Positions 35,433 through 45,224 of a stretch of 64,000 nucleotides of DNA are shown in pieces (position 1 is the first letter of the stretch; every line of letters starts with the position of its first letter). Made by a program: the position numbers and the translations under genes. Source of the stretch: DATGFK01 sp040007395. GTDB taxonomy: Bacteria > Chloroflexota > Anaerolineae > Aggregatilineales > UBA2796. Under the pieces are notes generated by a model. The model was not told where the DNA came from. It worked only from the letters and a program-made list of their open reading frames with translations, and made no database searches. The stretch covers positions 55,107 through 119,106 of the forward strand of contig JBDTVG010000098.1 of NCBI GenBank assembly GCA_040007395.1, given 5' to 3'.

Positions 35433-36950
35433 TTATGCTTTGCCACGCTTGACGTAGTCGGCGGCAAGCACGGCGATCAGGTCTGCGATCCGTTCGGCGG
35501 CCTTGCCATCGACAGGGCCGCATTCGCTGACGACCAATTTGGAACGCTCAGCTTTATCCCGCGAACGATCCTGCACATAGGCGACGATCTCGCTCATAAG
35601 CTGATCCATATCGTAGGCCATGCGCACGCCTCCGCTCGCCACGATAGGCTTGTAATAGTCCATTTCGTAGTATTCGCGGCTGTAACGATCTTCCTGACTG
35701 TCTTTTTCGGCAGCGAAGGCGATGCACACGACTGGGGTATCAACCGCCGCAGCGTCCAGACTCATCGTTGAAAAGAAGTTGGTACATACATCGGCATGGT
35801 AACAGGTATTCACCAGCAGCGCCTGATCCTCTGGGCCAGCGAACTGCTGCGCTTCGGCTGAAGGTCGGCTCACGACAATGCGTCCATCAGCCGTCGCAAA
35901 GCGATCCCAGCGATCAAGCTCATCCATTGGATGCGGTCTGACCACGATTTTATGTGCCTTGAGTTCGGGCGTTTCCGCACACTTACGCGAGAATTCTTCA
36001 AAGAGTTCCGGCTCTTTGGGCGTGTAGAACTGCCGACCTGTGGCGTACAGAATGTACTTATCTCCCGGCTTGAGTCCCAACCGCTTGAGCGTTTCCTCAC
36101 GAGTCCAGCGAAATTCCTCACGGGCATGGAAGTCGAACTGCGGCATCCCGGTCGCGTGGACATGATCCACTGGCACATTAGGATAATAGGCTAGCAGTTC
36201 ATCCTTCATGTGCTGGCTCCATACCATATAATGATCACAGGCTGGAATAAAGCTGTGGGCATTCAGGCTATCGAGGTTTAGAATGCAGCCCAATGTCGGA
36301 ATGCCCATCTGATGGGCGACCCACAGATAGGGTTCTTCACTCTCGGACCCACAGCTTGTGGCGACGACCACCGATGGCTTGAGTTCATTCATTTGTTCGC
36401 GGGCGGGCTGGATGTCCCACGAACGATGTTTTATCCATTCCAGCGTACCGTTTAGCCAGCCGTAGAATGGTTGTTGACTACCCAAAATTCCCAGCGATTC
36501 AGCCATCGCATAACGCATCTGTCGCCATACAGGCTGGTCACGCTGTTCCCACCATGCTTGCAGGCGGTGGCGCTCCAAATGATTCCGCCGAAAATACGAG
36601 ACTTCCTGAAACCACAGCAGCGGCTTGTAGAGCTTGATCAAGTTGCTCGTTACGGGCGGCGACTTAAGCTCCCTATGTTCCTCATCATTGCCGTCAACGG
36701 GCTGTGTGTCTTTCTTGGATTGAACCGTCATCGTAGCAGCGGTAAACCGCTTCTTGGTAAGATTGGTTTTGCTCGCCAGAAGATGTGCAGGCAGCCCATG
36801 GGCGCGCACATCGTTGATCATCCCGGAGTGTACGACATTGCGTATCCCTCCGAAAAAGTGACATAGAAACAACACAGGGCCTGCGGTGCTGGGTTCAAAG
36901 GTGTTTTGTATCGTGTGTTCGGGCTGCGAAGCCGCCTTAACTGATACCAA
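35433..36950 (-). CDS. Putative glycosyltransferase with CDP-glycerol-transferase-like fold
   Basis: A 505-residue protein without clear signal or membrane segments. The start appears to be TTG at 36948-36950, with AAAGGA eight bases upstream. The second half contains KIVVRPHPMDE and a late C.NFFSTMSLDAAAVDTPVVCI block, the pattern of GT-B enzymes such as CDP-glycerol glycerophosphotransferases and polysialyltransferase-like proteins (nucleotide-binding RPHP and the S-T...D/E region). The N-terminal half is variable and holds the acceptor domain. In this cluster it is the best candidate for the nonulosonic-acid or other sugar transferase, but that is inference. It lies 185 bp upstream of the aminotransferase. 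Confidence 0.62.
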   Translation of the reverse strand: MVSVKAASQPEHTIQNTFEPSTAGPVLFLCHFFGGIRNVVHSGMINDVRAHGLPAHLLASKTNLTKKRFTAATMTVQSKKDTQPVDGNDEEHRELKSPPVTSNLIKLYKPLLWFQEVSYFRRNHLERHRLQAWWEQRDQPVWRQMRYAMAESLGILGSQQPFYGWLNGTLEWIKHRSWDIQPAREQMNELKPSVVVATSCGSESEEPYLWVAHQMGIPTLGCILNLDSLNAHSFIPACDHYMVWSQHMKDELLAYYPNVPVDHVHATGMPQFDFHAREEFRWTREETLKRLGLKPGDKYILYATGRQFYTPKEPELFEEFSRKCAETPELKAHKIVVRPHPMDELDRWDRFATADGRIVVSRPSAEAQQFAGPEDQALLVNTCYHADVCTNFFSTMSLDAAAVDTPVVCIAFAAEKDSQEDRYSREYYEMDYYKPIVASGGVRMAYDMDQLMSEIVAYVQDRSRDKAERSKLVVSECGPVDGKAAERIADLIAVLAADYVKRGKA

Positions 36951-36986
36951 TGCTAAATTCCTTTTCTAAGTTTCCGGTTATTTTGA

Positions 36987-38282
36987 CTAAGCCAGTACAC
37001 GAACAGGGATTACGGGGGTTACTTGGTCATGCAACTGACGATAAGCATTACGGCCTAACTCGATCTGGCGTACAGAAGCCGCTAGCAAGACAGGCCGCAC
37101 CTCGTCGGCAGTTGCCCAAGCACGTTCCATTGCCGCTGTGAGTTTTTCCGATAAATTCACATCTTGCAGCATGACAGTTTCACAGCCCGTACCGAACAGG
37201 TCGGCAAGCCCCATAAATTTGTCCATATAGTAAGCCGTTTTTGCCAAACACACGACGGGTACCCCCTGTGCCAGCGCGAACACGGCAGCATGATACGCCC
37301 CAGTGACGACAATCCGGCACTGACCTACCTGCTCAATTATTTTGAGCGGCGTATTTAGGTGTGCTCCCCCATCCGAAGTGTCATCATAACCCATCATGAG
37401 TTCTCGAATGGTCTGCGGATCGTAGAGTGGATTGAAGATCGAGATTGGCACAGGCAGCAGCGGCGCATTATGTGTTTTGGCGAACTGGTGCAAGGGGCCA
37501 CGAACCTTAGCGACAAAGCTGTGGTCTACGCCCGAACTGGCAGCCACACGCAGATTAATGCCCATACCCTTACCGAACGTGTTGGGACGCGCCTCGTAAG
37601 CCAGTTCAACCGCATCATCGCCCGTAACGACTATACGATCCGGTGCGACTCCCATCGACTTGAGCAGCGGCAACCCGGAACGGTTTTCGCGCAGTGCGAT
37701 CAGGTCTACTTTGGGCAGCACTGCCTTGACTCTGGAAAGCAGGGCATGGTGCTCGATAGGCCCAATTCCCTGACTAAACATCGCCGTAGGTTTGCTGCAC
37801 CGCATGGCGATCTCCAGTGTATTTAAGACCAGATAGGCCAACGGCTGGAAAAAGTCGGTCAAGCCGCCTAATCCGCAGACGACCAGAAGATCGGCTTCGG
37901 AAAGGGTATCAAGAAAAGCTCTAGGATCGCCGATCTCATGCCCCGCCAACTGAGATCGCAGCCGGATCGTTGAGGCGACAAGAGCCGGGACATGGCGCTC
38001 AAGGGTGCGCTTCAACTCGCCTAATTGGTGCGAGGTTGGATCTGGCAAAAGTGTATGTAGCCGTCCCAGCAGATAGTCATCCGCTAGCCAGCTATAACGA
38101 CTCCAGTAATCAACTGGAATCACGCTGGGACAGTGGATCGCTAGCGAAGCCGGTACTTTTGTAATGACTTCAATAGTCGCATCAGGCCATTGAGCGCTCA
38201 GTCTGGCGACAGCCATCTGAAGCATCGCCACATCACCCATGTTATGGCAGTCGGAATTATCTGAATCGATTAATATACGCAT
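36987..38282 (-). CDS. Polysaccharide pyruvyl transferase family protein
   Basis: A 431-residue protein of the CsaB/WcaK family, which adds a pyruvate ketal to surface glycans from phosphoenolpyruvate. The N-terminal SDNSDCHNMGDVAMLQ matches the family start (G.GN.GD.A), GLGGLTDFF the phosphate-binding turn, and the C-terminal VVTGAYHAAVFALAQGVPVV the R.H-type block, here with Tyr-His. The length is normal. Some family members in amino-sugar clusters have other roles, so pyruvylation itself is not proven. It follows pseI by 17 bp and so belongs to the same transcript. Confidence 0.78.
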   Translation of the reverse strand: MRILIDSDNSDCHNMGDVAMLQMAVARLSAQWPDATIEVITKVPASLAIHCPSVIPVDYWSRYSWLADDYLLGRLHTLLPDPTSHQLGELKRTLERHVPALVASTIRLRSQLAGHEIGDPRAFLDTLSEADLLVVCGLGGLTDFFQPLAYLVLNTLEIAMRCSKPTAMFSQGIGPIEHHALLSRVKAVLPKVDLIALRENRSGLPLLKSMGVAPDRIVVTGDDAVELAYEARPNTFGKGMGINLRVAASSGVDHSFVAKVRGPLHQFAKTHNAPLLPVPISIFNPLYDPQTIRELMMGYDDTSDGGAHLNTPLKIIEQVGQCRIVVTGAYHAAVFALAQGVPVVCLAKTAYYMDKFMGLADLFGTGCETVMLQDVNLSEKLTAAMERAWATADEVRPVLLAASVRQIELGRNAYRQLHDQVTPVIPVRVLA

Positions 38283-38299
38283 GATTCAAGACCTTACTT

Positions 38300-39355
38300 T
38301 CAAGCCCCAGCGACACATGACCATTGTAATGGGGTACCACGCGAAATATCACTGGCGGCTCGTCGTCCCAATACTTCAGGCAGATATTTGGGCGGCAGTC
38401 CGTTACTGGGTCGGATTGAACGCACGTTTTCAGGCGTGAATACCTCGCCTGCTTTCATGTCTTTTACGACAAAGAGCGAACGGCGGAAGATCTTGCTCTT
38501 AGACTCTTTCTCGCTGACTCCATAATACACCGTTCCAAGTGCTTTCTCGGTAACACGGACTGCCTCGACCATCGCTTTGAACTGATGAGGCTCTAGCGAA
38601 AAAGCACTGTCGGGGCCGGGAATGTCTCTGGATAGGGTAAAGTGCTTTTCGATGATGGCTGCACCGACGGCGACGGAGGCCACCGGAACTGTGATGTCCA
38701 AGGTGTGATCCGAAAGACCCACTGGTACATTATACGCCTGTGCCAAATGCGGGATAGTGAGCAGGTTCATTTCTTCTGGGAGTGCTGGATAACCGCTAGT
38801 ACACTTCAAAAGCGCCAGTTCGGTAGCGCCCGCTGCACGGGCAGTGGCGACCGCCTCATCAATCTCAGCCAGATTCGCCATGCCCGTAGACATAATGATG
38901 GGCTTGCCCGTTTGGGCGATCTCCTGAATGAGCGGCAGATCGATCATCTCAAAGGAAGCGACCTTATAGAATTTGACGTTCATTTCTTCAAGGAAATCTA
39001 CGGCAGACTTATCAAAGGGCGTAGAGAAAAAGTCGATGCCCAGATCGTCCGCCACTTCTTTGAGCTTGGGCTGCCAGTCCCATGGCGTGTAGGCTTCACT
39101 ATACAGGTTGTAGAGATTGCGGCCTTCCCACAGCGTCCCGGTGCCAATGCGAAAATATTCCTTGTCGCTGTCTATCGTCAGTGTATCTGGGGTGTAAGTC
39201 TGGATCTTGACGGCATCGGCTCCGGCATCTTTGATGGCCTTGATAATCTTGACGGCCTGATCGAAATCCTGATTATGGTTGGCGGACATTTCGCCAATGA
39301 TGTAGACGGGCGCACCATCACCGATTTGTCGCCCGTTTATCGTGATATGACTCAT
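38300..39355 (-). CDS. pseI: Pseudaminic acid synthase
   Basis: A 351-residue NeuB-family enzyme that condenses a 6-deoxy-2,4-diamido hexose with phosphoenolpyruvate to give a nonulosonic acid. The TIM barrel occupies about 1-285: EMSANHNQDFDQA, ADAVKIQTYTPDTLTID, FFSTPFD, KVASFEMID, ISTGM-like IMSTGMA, LLKCTSGYPA, GLSDHT and EKHFT. A C-terminal antifreeze (SAF) domain follows, RRSLFVVKDMKAGEVFT. The SANHN and QTYTPDT blocks favour PseI over NeuB or LegI. It stands between the AAC(3)-DUF4910 fusion and the pyruvyltransferase-like gene. Confidence 0.9.
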   Translation of the reverse strand: MSHITINGRQIGDGAPVYIIGEMSANHNQDFDQAVKIIKAIKDAGADAVKIQTYTPDTLTIDSDKEYFRIGTGTLWEGRNLYNLYSEAYTPWDWQPKLKEVADDLGIDFFSTPFDKSAVDFLEEMNVKFYKVASFEMIDLPLIQEIAQTGKPIIMSTGMANLAEIDEAVATARAAGATELALLKCTSGYPALPEEMNLLTIPHLAQAYNVPVGLSDHTLDITVPVASVAVGAAIIEKHFTLSRDIPGPDSAFSLEPHQFKAMVEAVRVTEKALGTVYYGVSEKESKSKIFRRSLFVVKDMKAGEVFTPENVRSIRPSNGLPPKYLPEVLGRRAASDISRGTPLQWSCVAGA

Positions 39356-39388
39356 CGATCCCTCCTCAACTGCTTACAATGACACAGC

Positions 39389-41530
39389 TTACGCATAACT
39401 CACTAGCCCATTATGAACCAAAATATCGATTGTCTGTTTCGCAGAATCGAATGAGATTCCGCAGGTGTTGGCGATCTCGGCAATGGTGCGCGTGCCGTCG
39501 ATCAGGAACATGATGTCGAACAGCGCCCGGTTGCCTTCTGGGTTGGCATACGCATCGATATGGATGCCATAGCGTGAGCAGAACGCCTCACCCTTAAAGT
39601 TATTGACCGGAGTTAGATTGTTTTCCAGCGCATCGATCATTTCCAGCACCAGATCGCGGGTATCTTCGAGCCGACGGAGCGGCGCAGTGTCGGGCGTGTC
39701 GTGGCTGGAATGGTACTGCGGGTAAGGCGAATTTGGTGCGGAAGACGGCAGCACCCGCGACAGTGACAGCATCGGCACACGCACACCGGGCGCGTTGAAT
39801 TGGCGTTCGTCGTTGCCGATAATGGTACGGAATGCGCCAGTCCATGCTGAATAGTCGTGCTTTTTCATCGCCAGCGTGAAGCACTGATCGACTTCGGTAT
39901 TGCCATCGAACGAGAGTTGCAACGCATGTGGATTTTCCAGCCCCACCATTTCCAGAAACAAGCCGCCCTTCATCGTCGGGATGAGATTCTCGTTTTGGCT
40001 CAGGTAGGCGACTGACCCAATGGTTTCCGGCACAATCAGGAAACGATAGGTATAGCGCAGATCACGCTTCTTGAGCAGTTCGCGCATCACATCGATGCCC
40101 ACCACCACGCCCGACAGATCGTCGTTGACCATGTGCGGGTGGCACAGGTGAGTGCACAACACGATACATTCATCACTCGCGCCGTGGACAACCACTTCGC
40201 CCACTTTGAGCGTACTGTAGCTAAATGTGGTGCGGATGACGACCCGATACTTTTCATCGTTCAGCGTATCTTTGAGATCCTTACTGCAACATAGCCCCCA
40301 ATCACGTTCATAGTATTTGAACTGGAACGGGATCGCGTCCGAGATGATCGGATGCACATGCAGGTGATCGAATAGCTCTTTGCGCGTCACTACTCCATCG
40401 AAAGGCAGCGAGTACGACACGACATGCAATGGATGGTCAGCATAAGAAAAGAGCCGTTCGCCGTCCATCGTTTCGAGATAGGCTTCGTAGCAAGTCCATT
40501 TCTCTGGGATAATCCAACTCCATGCTTCCATGCCTGTTTTGTATTCATGGATCGTCATGGGAACTTGAGTCGCCAACGCTTGCAGCGCTGCATCGTAGCC
40601 TTCGGAAACGATGTCACGCGGCAGCGTCCAGAGTTCGTCGATTATCTCTGCCATTGTCGCATTTTCCGGCAGCGAGACAGAATATTCTGGCCCCGCGACT
40701 CGTGCCTTGTCCAAGGCAACCAGATCGCCGGCTGGTCCTGCTGCGCTGAACCAGATGTCGTTGGCAAGTTCGCTCGTAATCAGGTTGTAGTAATCCTGCG
40801 TCTTGACGGAGAGGATCTCGCCACAGCCCACTTGGGCCGCGTGGCAAATTCCAGTTTCGCGGGCTTTTTGTTCCAATGGGCCTTTGCCCAACATGGCATT
40901 ATCCACGAGGACATGCACGTTGTACAGCCAGCCTTCTTTACGCATTTTCCCGTTATCGCGGATGTAGCCCGTGAACAACTTCTTGAAGCGGAACGGCACG
41001 CCGACCAGTTCTTCGACATGGTGTTGGAAGGTGGCTTCATGCAGCCCTACGCCAAGCGTAACGATCTTGCCGCCGATGCCCATTAAGCGCTGGTGAACGC
41101 TGTCTGCGCCGAAGCAGGTATGCGGCAGATCCTTGAACAGCAGCTCGGCGTTTGGCCCTAGCCCCGCGACTGAGTGGATCGGGTCGCCGGAGCGAATGAC
41201 ACCGGGCGACTTGCGGAAATATTCCAGAAAGTCGCTAAAGGTGCTCCAAGGGCCGCCCGCTGTCGGCGTGTTCTGGACATCGAACATCTGCTGACGGCAA
41301 AAGGTAAAGGTATAGGTCGGGATCAGGATCGTCCCGTCGGGGCCAACTGCCTCTTGCAGCACGCCCATCAGCATTTCGCACACTTCCTCAGAAGTCGTGC
41401 AGCCTTCGGGCTGGCCTAGCGTATCAATACACACATGAAAATAAACAGTATCACCGTGTTCAATGCCGACGTTTTGTATGCCATTAAGCAAGTCTGCACG
41501 AGTGTAATCCCATTGTGAAGCTATCATCAT
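39389..41530 (-). CDS. AAC(3)-type acyltransferase fused to DUF4910 metallopeptidase-like domain
   Basis: A 713-residue fusion. Residues 1-265 are an AAC(3)-type N-acyltransferase domain (GDTVYFHVCIDTLG, DGTILIPTYTF, PIHSVAGLGP, TFQHHVEE). Residues about 280-625 match DUF4910, an M28-like metal-hydrolase fold: SYSLPFDGVVTRKELFDHL, YYERDWGLC, metal site pieces CTHLCHPHMVNDDLSG, VPETIGS and YHSSHDTPDT. Residues about 640-713 form a small winged helix (TIAEIANTCGISFD). Both catalytic parts act on amides, so the pair could swap an N-acyl group on a sugar; this is inference. It lies between the formyltransferase and pseI. GAGGA precedes the two possible ATGs. Confidence 0.82.
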   Translation of the reverse strand: MMIASQWDYTRADLLNGIQNVGIEHGDTVYFHVCIDTLGQPEGCTTSEEVCEMLMGVLQEAVGPDGTILIPTYTFTFCRQQMFDVQNTPTAGGPWSTFSDFLEYFRKSPGVIRSGDPIHSVAGLGPNAELLFKDLPHTCFGADSVHQRLMGIGGKIVTLGVGLHEATFQHHVEELVGVPFRFKKLFTGYIRDNGKMRKEGWLYNVHVLVDNAMLGKGPLEQKARETGICHAAQVGCGEILSVKTQDYYNLITSELANDIWFSAAGPAGDLVALDKARVAGPEYSVSLPENATMAEIIDELWTLPRDIVSEGYDAALQALATQVPMTIHEYKTGMEAWSWIIPEKWTCYEAYLETMDGERLFSYADHPLHVVSYSLPFDGVVTRKELFDHLHVHPIISDAIPFQFKYYERDWGLCCSKDLKDTLNDEKYRVVIRTTFSYSTLKVGEVVVHGASDECIVLCTHLCHPHMVNDDLSGVVVGIDVMRELLKKRDLRYTYRFLIVPETIGSVAYLSQNENLIPTMKGGLFLEMVGLENPHALQLSFDGNTEVDQCFTLAMKKHDYSAWTGAFRTIIGNDERQFNAPGVRVPMLSLSRVLPSSAPNSPYPQYHSSHDTPDTAPLRRLEDTRDLVLEMIDALENNLTPVNNFKGEAFCSRYGIHIDAYANPEGNRALFDIMFLIDGTRTIAEIANTCGISFDSAKQTIDILVHNGLVSYA

Positions 41531-41560
41531 TGTTTCCTCAGTCTGCTTCGGTATGAGTGT

Positions 41561-42322
41561 TTAGAGTTGATCTTCGTTTAGCAGTTCTAGGCGCAAGTAC
41601 ACTTTATGATCCCCATCGCGAAGGTATGCGCCCTTGTACGGCGGGAAAGTCCGCGCACGGAGAATATTGAGCAGTTCGCGCCCCGTATAAGTGCGATCCA
41701 GATCGATCTCGTCCAGCGCATCAACATCGCGGACTCGGTGGGTCGTGCCTGCTTCTTTGGCTTGCAGGACACGCGGCGCTTGCCCCGCACTAATCAAAGG
41801 CCACGTCTCCTTGAATAGATCTACCGAAAGCTGCTCCAACTTCTGATAGAGTGTCCCACCTGTATCGGTTGGCTCGATAGTTACTTGTCGCTGGGCGATC
41901 AGATCGCCTGTATCAACCCCTTCGTCAATGTAGTGGATCGTCACTCCGGCGGGCGTGCCTTCGATGATGCTCCATACATTCGGATACGATCCTCTATTGT
42001 ACGGCAAATACGCTGGATGGATATTTACGCAGCCAGCAGGCAGCAGTTGCAGCGCTTCGCGCCGCAAGATATAGCCGAATAAGGCCGACACACCGACTTC
42101 GGGATTGAGCGCTTTGATCGCTTCAATGGTGGCAGGCTCCCGCAGCGTTGAGCCGTCGATAATCTGCGACGGATCGATCCCAGTGGCGTGGATTATCTCG
42201 GCTCCAAATTTACGTTTGGCCTCTGGGTGCAGCACTACGCCCACCATCGTCTCGCCTTGACCGTGCAGCCATTCCGCGATCTGCCAGCCGACTTTGTTAT
42301 TGCCAAAAAAGAGCAACCGCAT
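41561..42322 (-). CDS. Sugar N-formyltransferase (Fmt-like)
   Basis: A 253-residue protein with the formyltransferase fold of methionyl-tRNA formyltransferase and sugar N-formyltransferases such as WbtJ/VioF. The catalytic block VNIHPAYLPYNRGSYPNVW carries the Asn and His, and DEGVDTGDLIAQ the Asp of the N-H-D triad that uses 10-formyltetrahydrofolate. A short C-terminal domain replaces the tRNA-binding one. Only one base separates it from pseG, so the two are very likely coupled. Its natural place is formylation of the 4-amino group made by PseC, in the step otherwise done by PseH; this is inference from context. Confidence 0.88.
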   Translation of the reverse strand: MRLLFFGNNKVGWQIAEWLHGQGETMVGVVLHPEAKRKFGAEIIHATGIDPSQIIDGSTLREPATIEAIKALNPEVGVSALFGYILRREALQLLPAGCVNIHPAYLPYNRGSYPNVWSIIEGTPAGVTIHYIDEGVDTGDLIAQRQVTIEPTDTGGTLYQKLEQLSVDLFKETWPLISAGQAPRVLQAKEAGTTHRVRDVDALDEIDLDRTYTGRELLNILRARTFPPYKGAYLRDGDHKVYLRLELLNEDQL

Positions 42323-42323
42323 C

Positions 42324-43412
42324 TTAGTAGGCTCCTATTTTTGAATGTAATGTCATGCCCAGAAGATCAACGACGCGCTGCGCTCCTAGCCCATCGACGA
42401 TGGTTCGCGCCCGCTGGCTCATTTCGCGGCGGCGATCCTCATCTTCAATCAGTGGCAGCATGGCGTGGGCGATGTCCGTGCTGGTGATGTTGGCGTGCCA
42501 ACCGAGATTGATCGCCATGCCTGCCGCGTCCAGACCGGCGGCGATGTCCTTTTGGTTCTCAGCAAGGACTATGGAAACAATCGGCAGTCCCATGAAGGCC
42601 AATTCCCACGAGGTACTACCGCCCGCCGAAATCGCCAGATCAGCCCAACTCATCAAGGTCGTCATTTCCGTAACCGTCGTCAGCAGCTCAATATTACAGC
42701 TCGTCTGTGTCAACTGCTGCCGCAGGTCGTCAAGATAGACATTGGAGGGGCCAACCACAACCCGCGCTTCCAGATCGGGCAGATTAAGCTGCTGTAACGC
42801 CTGAATAACCTTGAGGGTCGTGTTATCGGGATCGCTGCCCCCTAGCGTCACCAGAATCTTTCGGGCGACTGTCGGGATCTCGCGCTGCCAACCGCGCCAC
42901 GCTTTGAACTCGCGGCGCAGCAAGGCAAATTGAGTTCCCAATAAGAGACCCGTATACCCTTCGCGTTCAGGGTATAACGTGTCGTTGGCGTAGATATTTT
43001 GATTTAATACCAAGTCGGCGTAATAGTGGTCAGCGTGTCCATAGTCATCGATAAACAGGAGGCACAGCCCCGCATCATGGATCACTTTCTGATACTCCGC
43101 ACCAAAGTGATAGCCATCCACGACGACCCACGCGGCTCCCATTTTTCGAGCCAAGGCTGCGGTTTTTTCCGCGCCATTGAGACTGCCGGGTTCAACGGGC
43201 TGAAAGATAACCTCGAAGCCTTCATCAGTTAAGCGTGCTGCTAGTGCTGGCGCTTCCATTGCCATCATAAACATGACCCGCTTTCCGGCATCCTGCCATG
43301 TCTGAGCCAACGCCAGACAGCGCATGATATGACCTGTCCCCATTCTGGCACTGGAATCAGCCCGGATAACCAAATAATTATGTTCTACAGCACTAGCATT
43401 ACGGTTAGACAT
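42324..43412 (-). CDS. pseG: UDP-2,4-diamido-2,4,6-trideoxyhexose hydrolase, PseG
   Basis: A 362-residue GT-B-fold hydrolase that removes UDP to release the free sugar for PseI. RADSSARMGTGHIMRCLALA is the N-terminal family mark, with the catalytic His in GTGHIMRC. ILVTLGGSDPDN and AISAGGSTSWELAFMGLP are the nucleotide-binding half. There is no fused acetyltransferase domain at either end, which is worth noting because PseG is sometimes fused with PseH. The length is normal. It is directly followed by the formyltransferase gene, and a palindromic repeat lies upstream. Confidence 0.88.
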   Translation of the reverse strand: MSNRNASAVEHNYLVIRADSSARMGTGHIMRCLALAQTWQDAGKRVMFMMAMEAPALAARLTDEGFEVIFQPVEPGSLNGAEKTAALARKMGAAWVVVDGYHFGAEYQKVIHDAGLCLLFIDDYGHADHYYADLVLNQNIYANDTLYPEREGYTGLLLGTQFALLRREFKAWRGWQREIPTVARKILVTLGGSDPDNTTLKVIQALQQLNLPDLEARVVVGPSNVYLDDLRQQLTQTSCNIELLTTVTEMTTLMSWADLAISAGGSTSWELAFMGLPIVSIVLAENQKDIAAGLDAAGMAINLGWHANITSTDIAHAMLPLIEDEDRRREMSQRARTIVDGLGAQRVVDLLGMTLHSKIGAY

Positions 43413-43475
43413 TACTTACTCATTTCTCGAACTGTGCAATCAAATGTTATTTCGACCAATTTTCCTCACTCAGAA

Positions 43476-43569
43476 GCCCTCACCTCCGACCCCGCTCCCA
43501 AAGGAGAGGGGAGAAAAATGCTTGTCTGGGAAGTCCTCGCCTTGCGGGAGAGGGATTTAGGGTGAGGGC
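43476..43569. repeat. Palindromic repeat element, copy 1
   Basis: A 94-bp element with ends GCCCTCACC and GGTGAGGGC and inner arms CTCCC..GGAG. Its reverse complement aligns along its whole length with the element at 45225-45320, so the two lie in inverted orientation around the cytidylyltransferase-SDR gene. It fills the gap between pseG and that gene and is probably a hairpin in RNA. Confidence 0.8.
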
Positions 43570-43573
43570 TGTA

Positions 43574-45145
43574 TTACCATGCCGAAAGCCCGCCATCAAC
43601 GACCAGACATTCGCCCGTGATATACGAGGCTTCATCGGAAGCCAAAAACGTAACGGCACTAGCAACCTCATCCGGTTGAGCCATCCGGCCTAACATCGTT
43701 TTGCGGTTATAGTTGGCAAGGAACTGTTCTGGCTGGCGTTGGGCGGATCGCACACCGCCAGCGATGACAGCGTTCACCCGCACCCCCTGATTGCCCCAAC
43801 GCGCTGCAAGATGGCGAGTTAGCGCCAACGCTGCCGACTTTGCCGCCGAATACTGCGGCGGCGTGCCAAGCATCCCTTCCGGGTAAATCTGATAATCGAC
43901 CCCGTTCACGGCGTAGATTGACGATAGGAATACGATATTGGCGACAGCTTGCGGGCCAAGCTGCTTAACCAACTCTCGCGCCAGAATAAAATGCCCACCT
44001 AGATCGACGTTGTAGAGATTCGTGAAACTTTCGTGCGTGATCTCATCGAAGGGTTTGCCCAATCCATCGCGTAGGGAAGCGTTAGCGATCAGGATCGTCG
44101 GCGTGCCAACCGTCTTTTTCAATTGGGCGAGCGCGTCGGCAATGCTCTGTTCGCTGCCAAGATCGAGGGATAGCGCCGATAGGCAAGGCTGTAAGTCGCA
44201 ATCTTGCTCGGCAATCCAATGTTCTGCTTTTGCCACGTCACGCGAAGTCACAACGACTCGTGTGCCTTCTTCGGCAAGACGGCGTGCAATCGCCCCGCCG
44301 ATCAGTCCAGTGCCGCCTGTGACCAGTGCGACCCGTCCCGATAAGCCTCTCATCGCAGTGGGTTTGCGCTTGTTCTGCGGTTTGGCAACGATCCCGCCTT
44401 CCGCCGGAAATGGCGCAGCCGCCACTTTTTCCAGCGGCGAAACGCCATCGCGATCCGTCAGGCCGCGCACCAGAATATCCCCAAAGGCGAATTCGTCTGC
44501 ATCGTCAATATCCAGACCGCGATTAGCATCCATTTCTGCTGTAAAAAATGGCTTGCCGTAGAAGGCTTTCTGCTCAATAAAATTAGCAGCTTTCACCCAC
44601 CAGATCGCTCCAGTTGGGCAAACGGGCGCACCTAACTGCTGGCTGTTGACCAGATATTCCGAACCAAACAACCATTTGCCTGTGTGCTTTTCATCGGGGG
44701 TCAACGCCCAATGTGGGTAGACTCCTCGGTAGGGTACAACAGAGATCTGGAAAGCGTGATCGCCTTCGGTAAATTCCTTGTAGTGGGCAGTAATATCGTC
44801 ACTGCGGCGTAACGGGCAGTTGGGCATTAACTGGCACAACGCTTCGATCTCGACTCCGCGTGTTTTCAGGGTGTCCAGCACATGCAGCGCTACACCGATG
44901 AGGGTTGCTTCGTCGGTGGCTAGTTCGGGCGGGCGGGGCAAATATTCTGCGCCGTACCACTCCGCGATACGACCCGTCACCGGGTCGTCAGTTGAAACGA
45001 TAATATGCTCAAATAACCCGCTATTGGTAGCCGCCGCAATCGCGTAAGCCAACATAGGATGCCCAAAAAACGGACGTATGTTCTTTCCGGGTAGGCGTTT
45101 TGAACCACCTCGCGCCGGGATGAGCGCAACCAATTTACCAGACAA
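43574..45145 (-). CDS. CMP-nonulosonate synthetase fused to short-chain dehydrogenase
   Basis: A 523-residue two-domain protein. Residues 1-235 form a NeuA/PseF-type cytidylyltransferase (ALIPARGGSKRLPGKNI, IVSTDD, QLMPNCPLR, DIDDADEF), which activates a nonulosonic acid with CTP. After a 35-residue linker comes an SDR domain (about 270-523) with VTGGTGLIGGAIA for NAD(P), NAS, and a YSAAKSAAL catalytic Tyr-Lys. In Campylobacter separate neighbours PtmB (synthetase) and PtmA (SDR) occur in the legionaminic acid locus, and this looks like their fusion. The gene sits between inverted copies of one repeat, which suggests a separate arrival. A second synthetase is at 45337. Confidence 0.88.
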   Translation of the reverse strand: MSGKLVALIPARGGSKRLPGKNIRPFFGHPMLAYAIAAATNSGLFEHIIVSTDDPVTGRIAEWYGAEYLPRPPELATDEATLIGVALHVLDTLKTRGVEIEALCQLMPNCPLRRSDDITAHYKEFTEGDHAFQISVVPYRGVYPHWALTPDEKHTGKWLFGSEYLVNSQQLGAPVCPTGAIWWVKAANFIEQKAFYGKPFFTAEMDANRGLDIDDADEFAFGDILVRGLTDRDGVSPLEKVAAAPFPAEGGIVAKPQNKRKPTAMRGLSGRVALVTGGTGLIGGAIARRLAEEGTRVVVTSRDVAKAEHWIAEQDCDLQPCLSALSLDLGSEQSIADALAQLKKTVGTPTILIANASLRDGLGKPFDEITHESFTNLYNVDLGGHFILARELVKQLGPQAVANIVFLSSIYAVNGVDYQIYPEGMLGTPPQYSAAKSAALALTRHLAARWGNQGVRVNAVIAGGVRSAQRQPEQFLANYNRKTMLGRMAQPDEVASAVTFLASDEASYITGECLVVDGGLSAW

Positions 45146-45224
45146 GTTTCAAGACCTCTTTTTTTCAGTGGATGGGTAGGCGTGCAGCGTTTGAAACTAT
45201 GCTAGAACAATATTTATCCTATAC

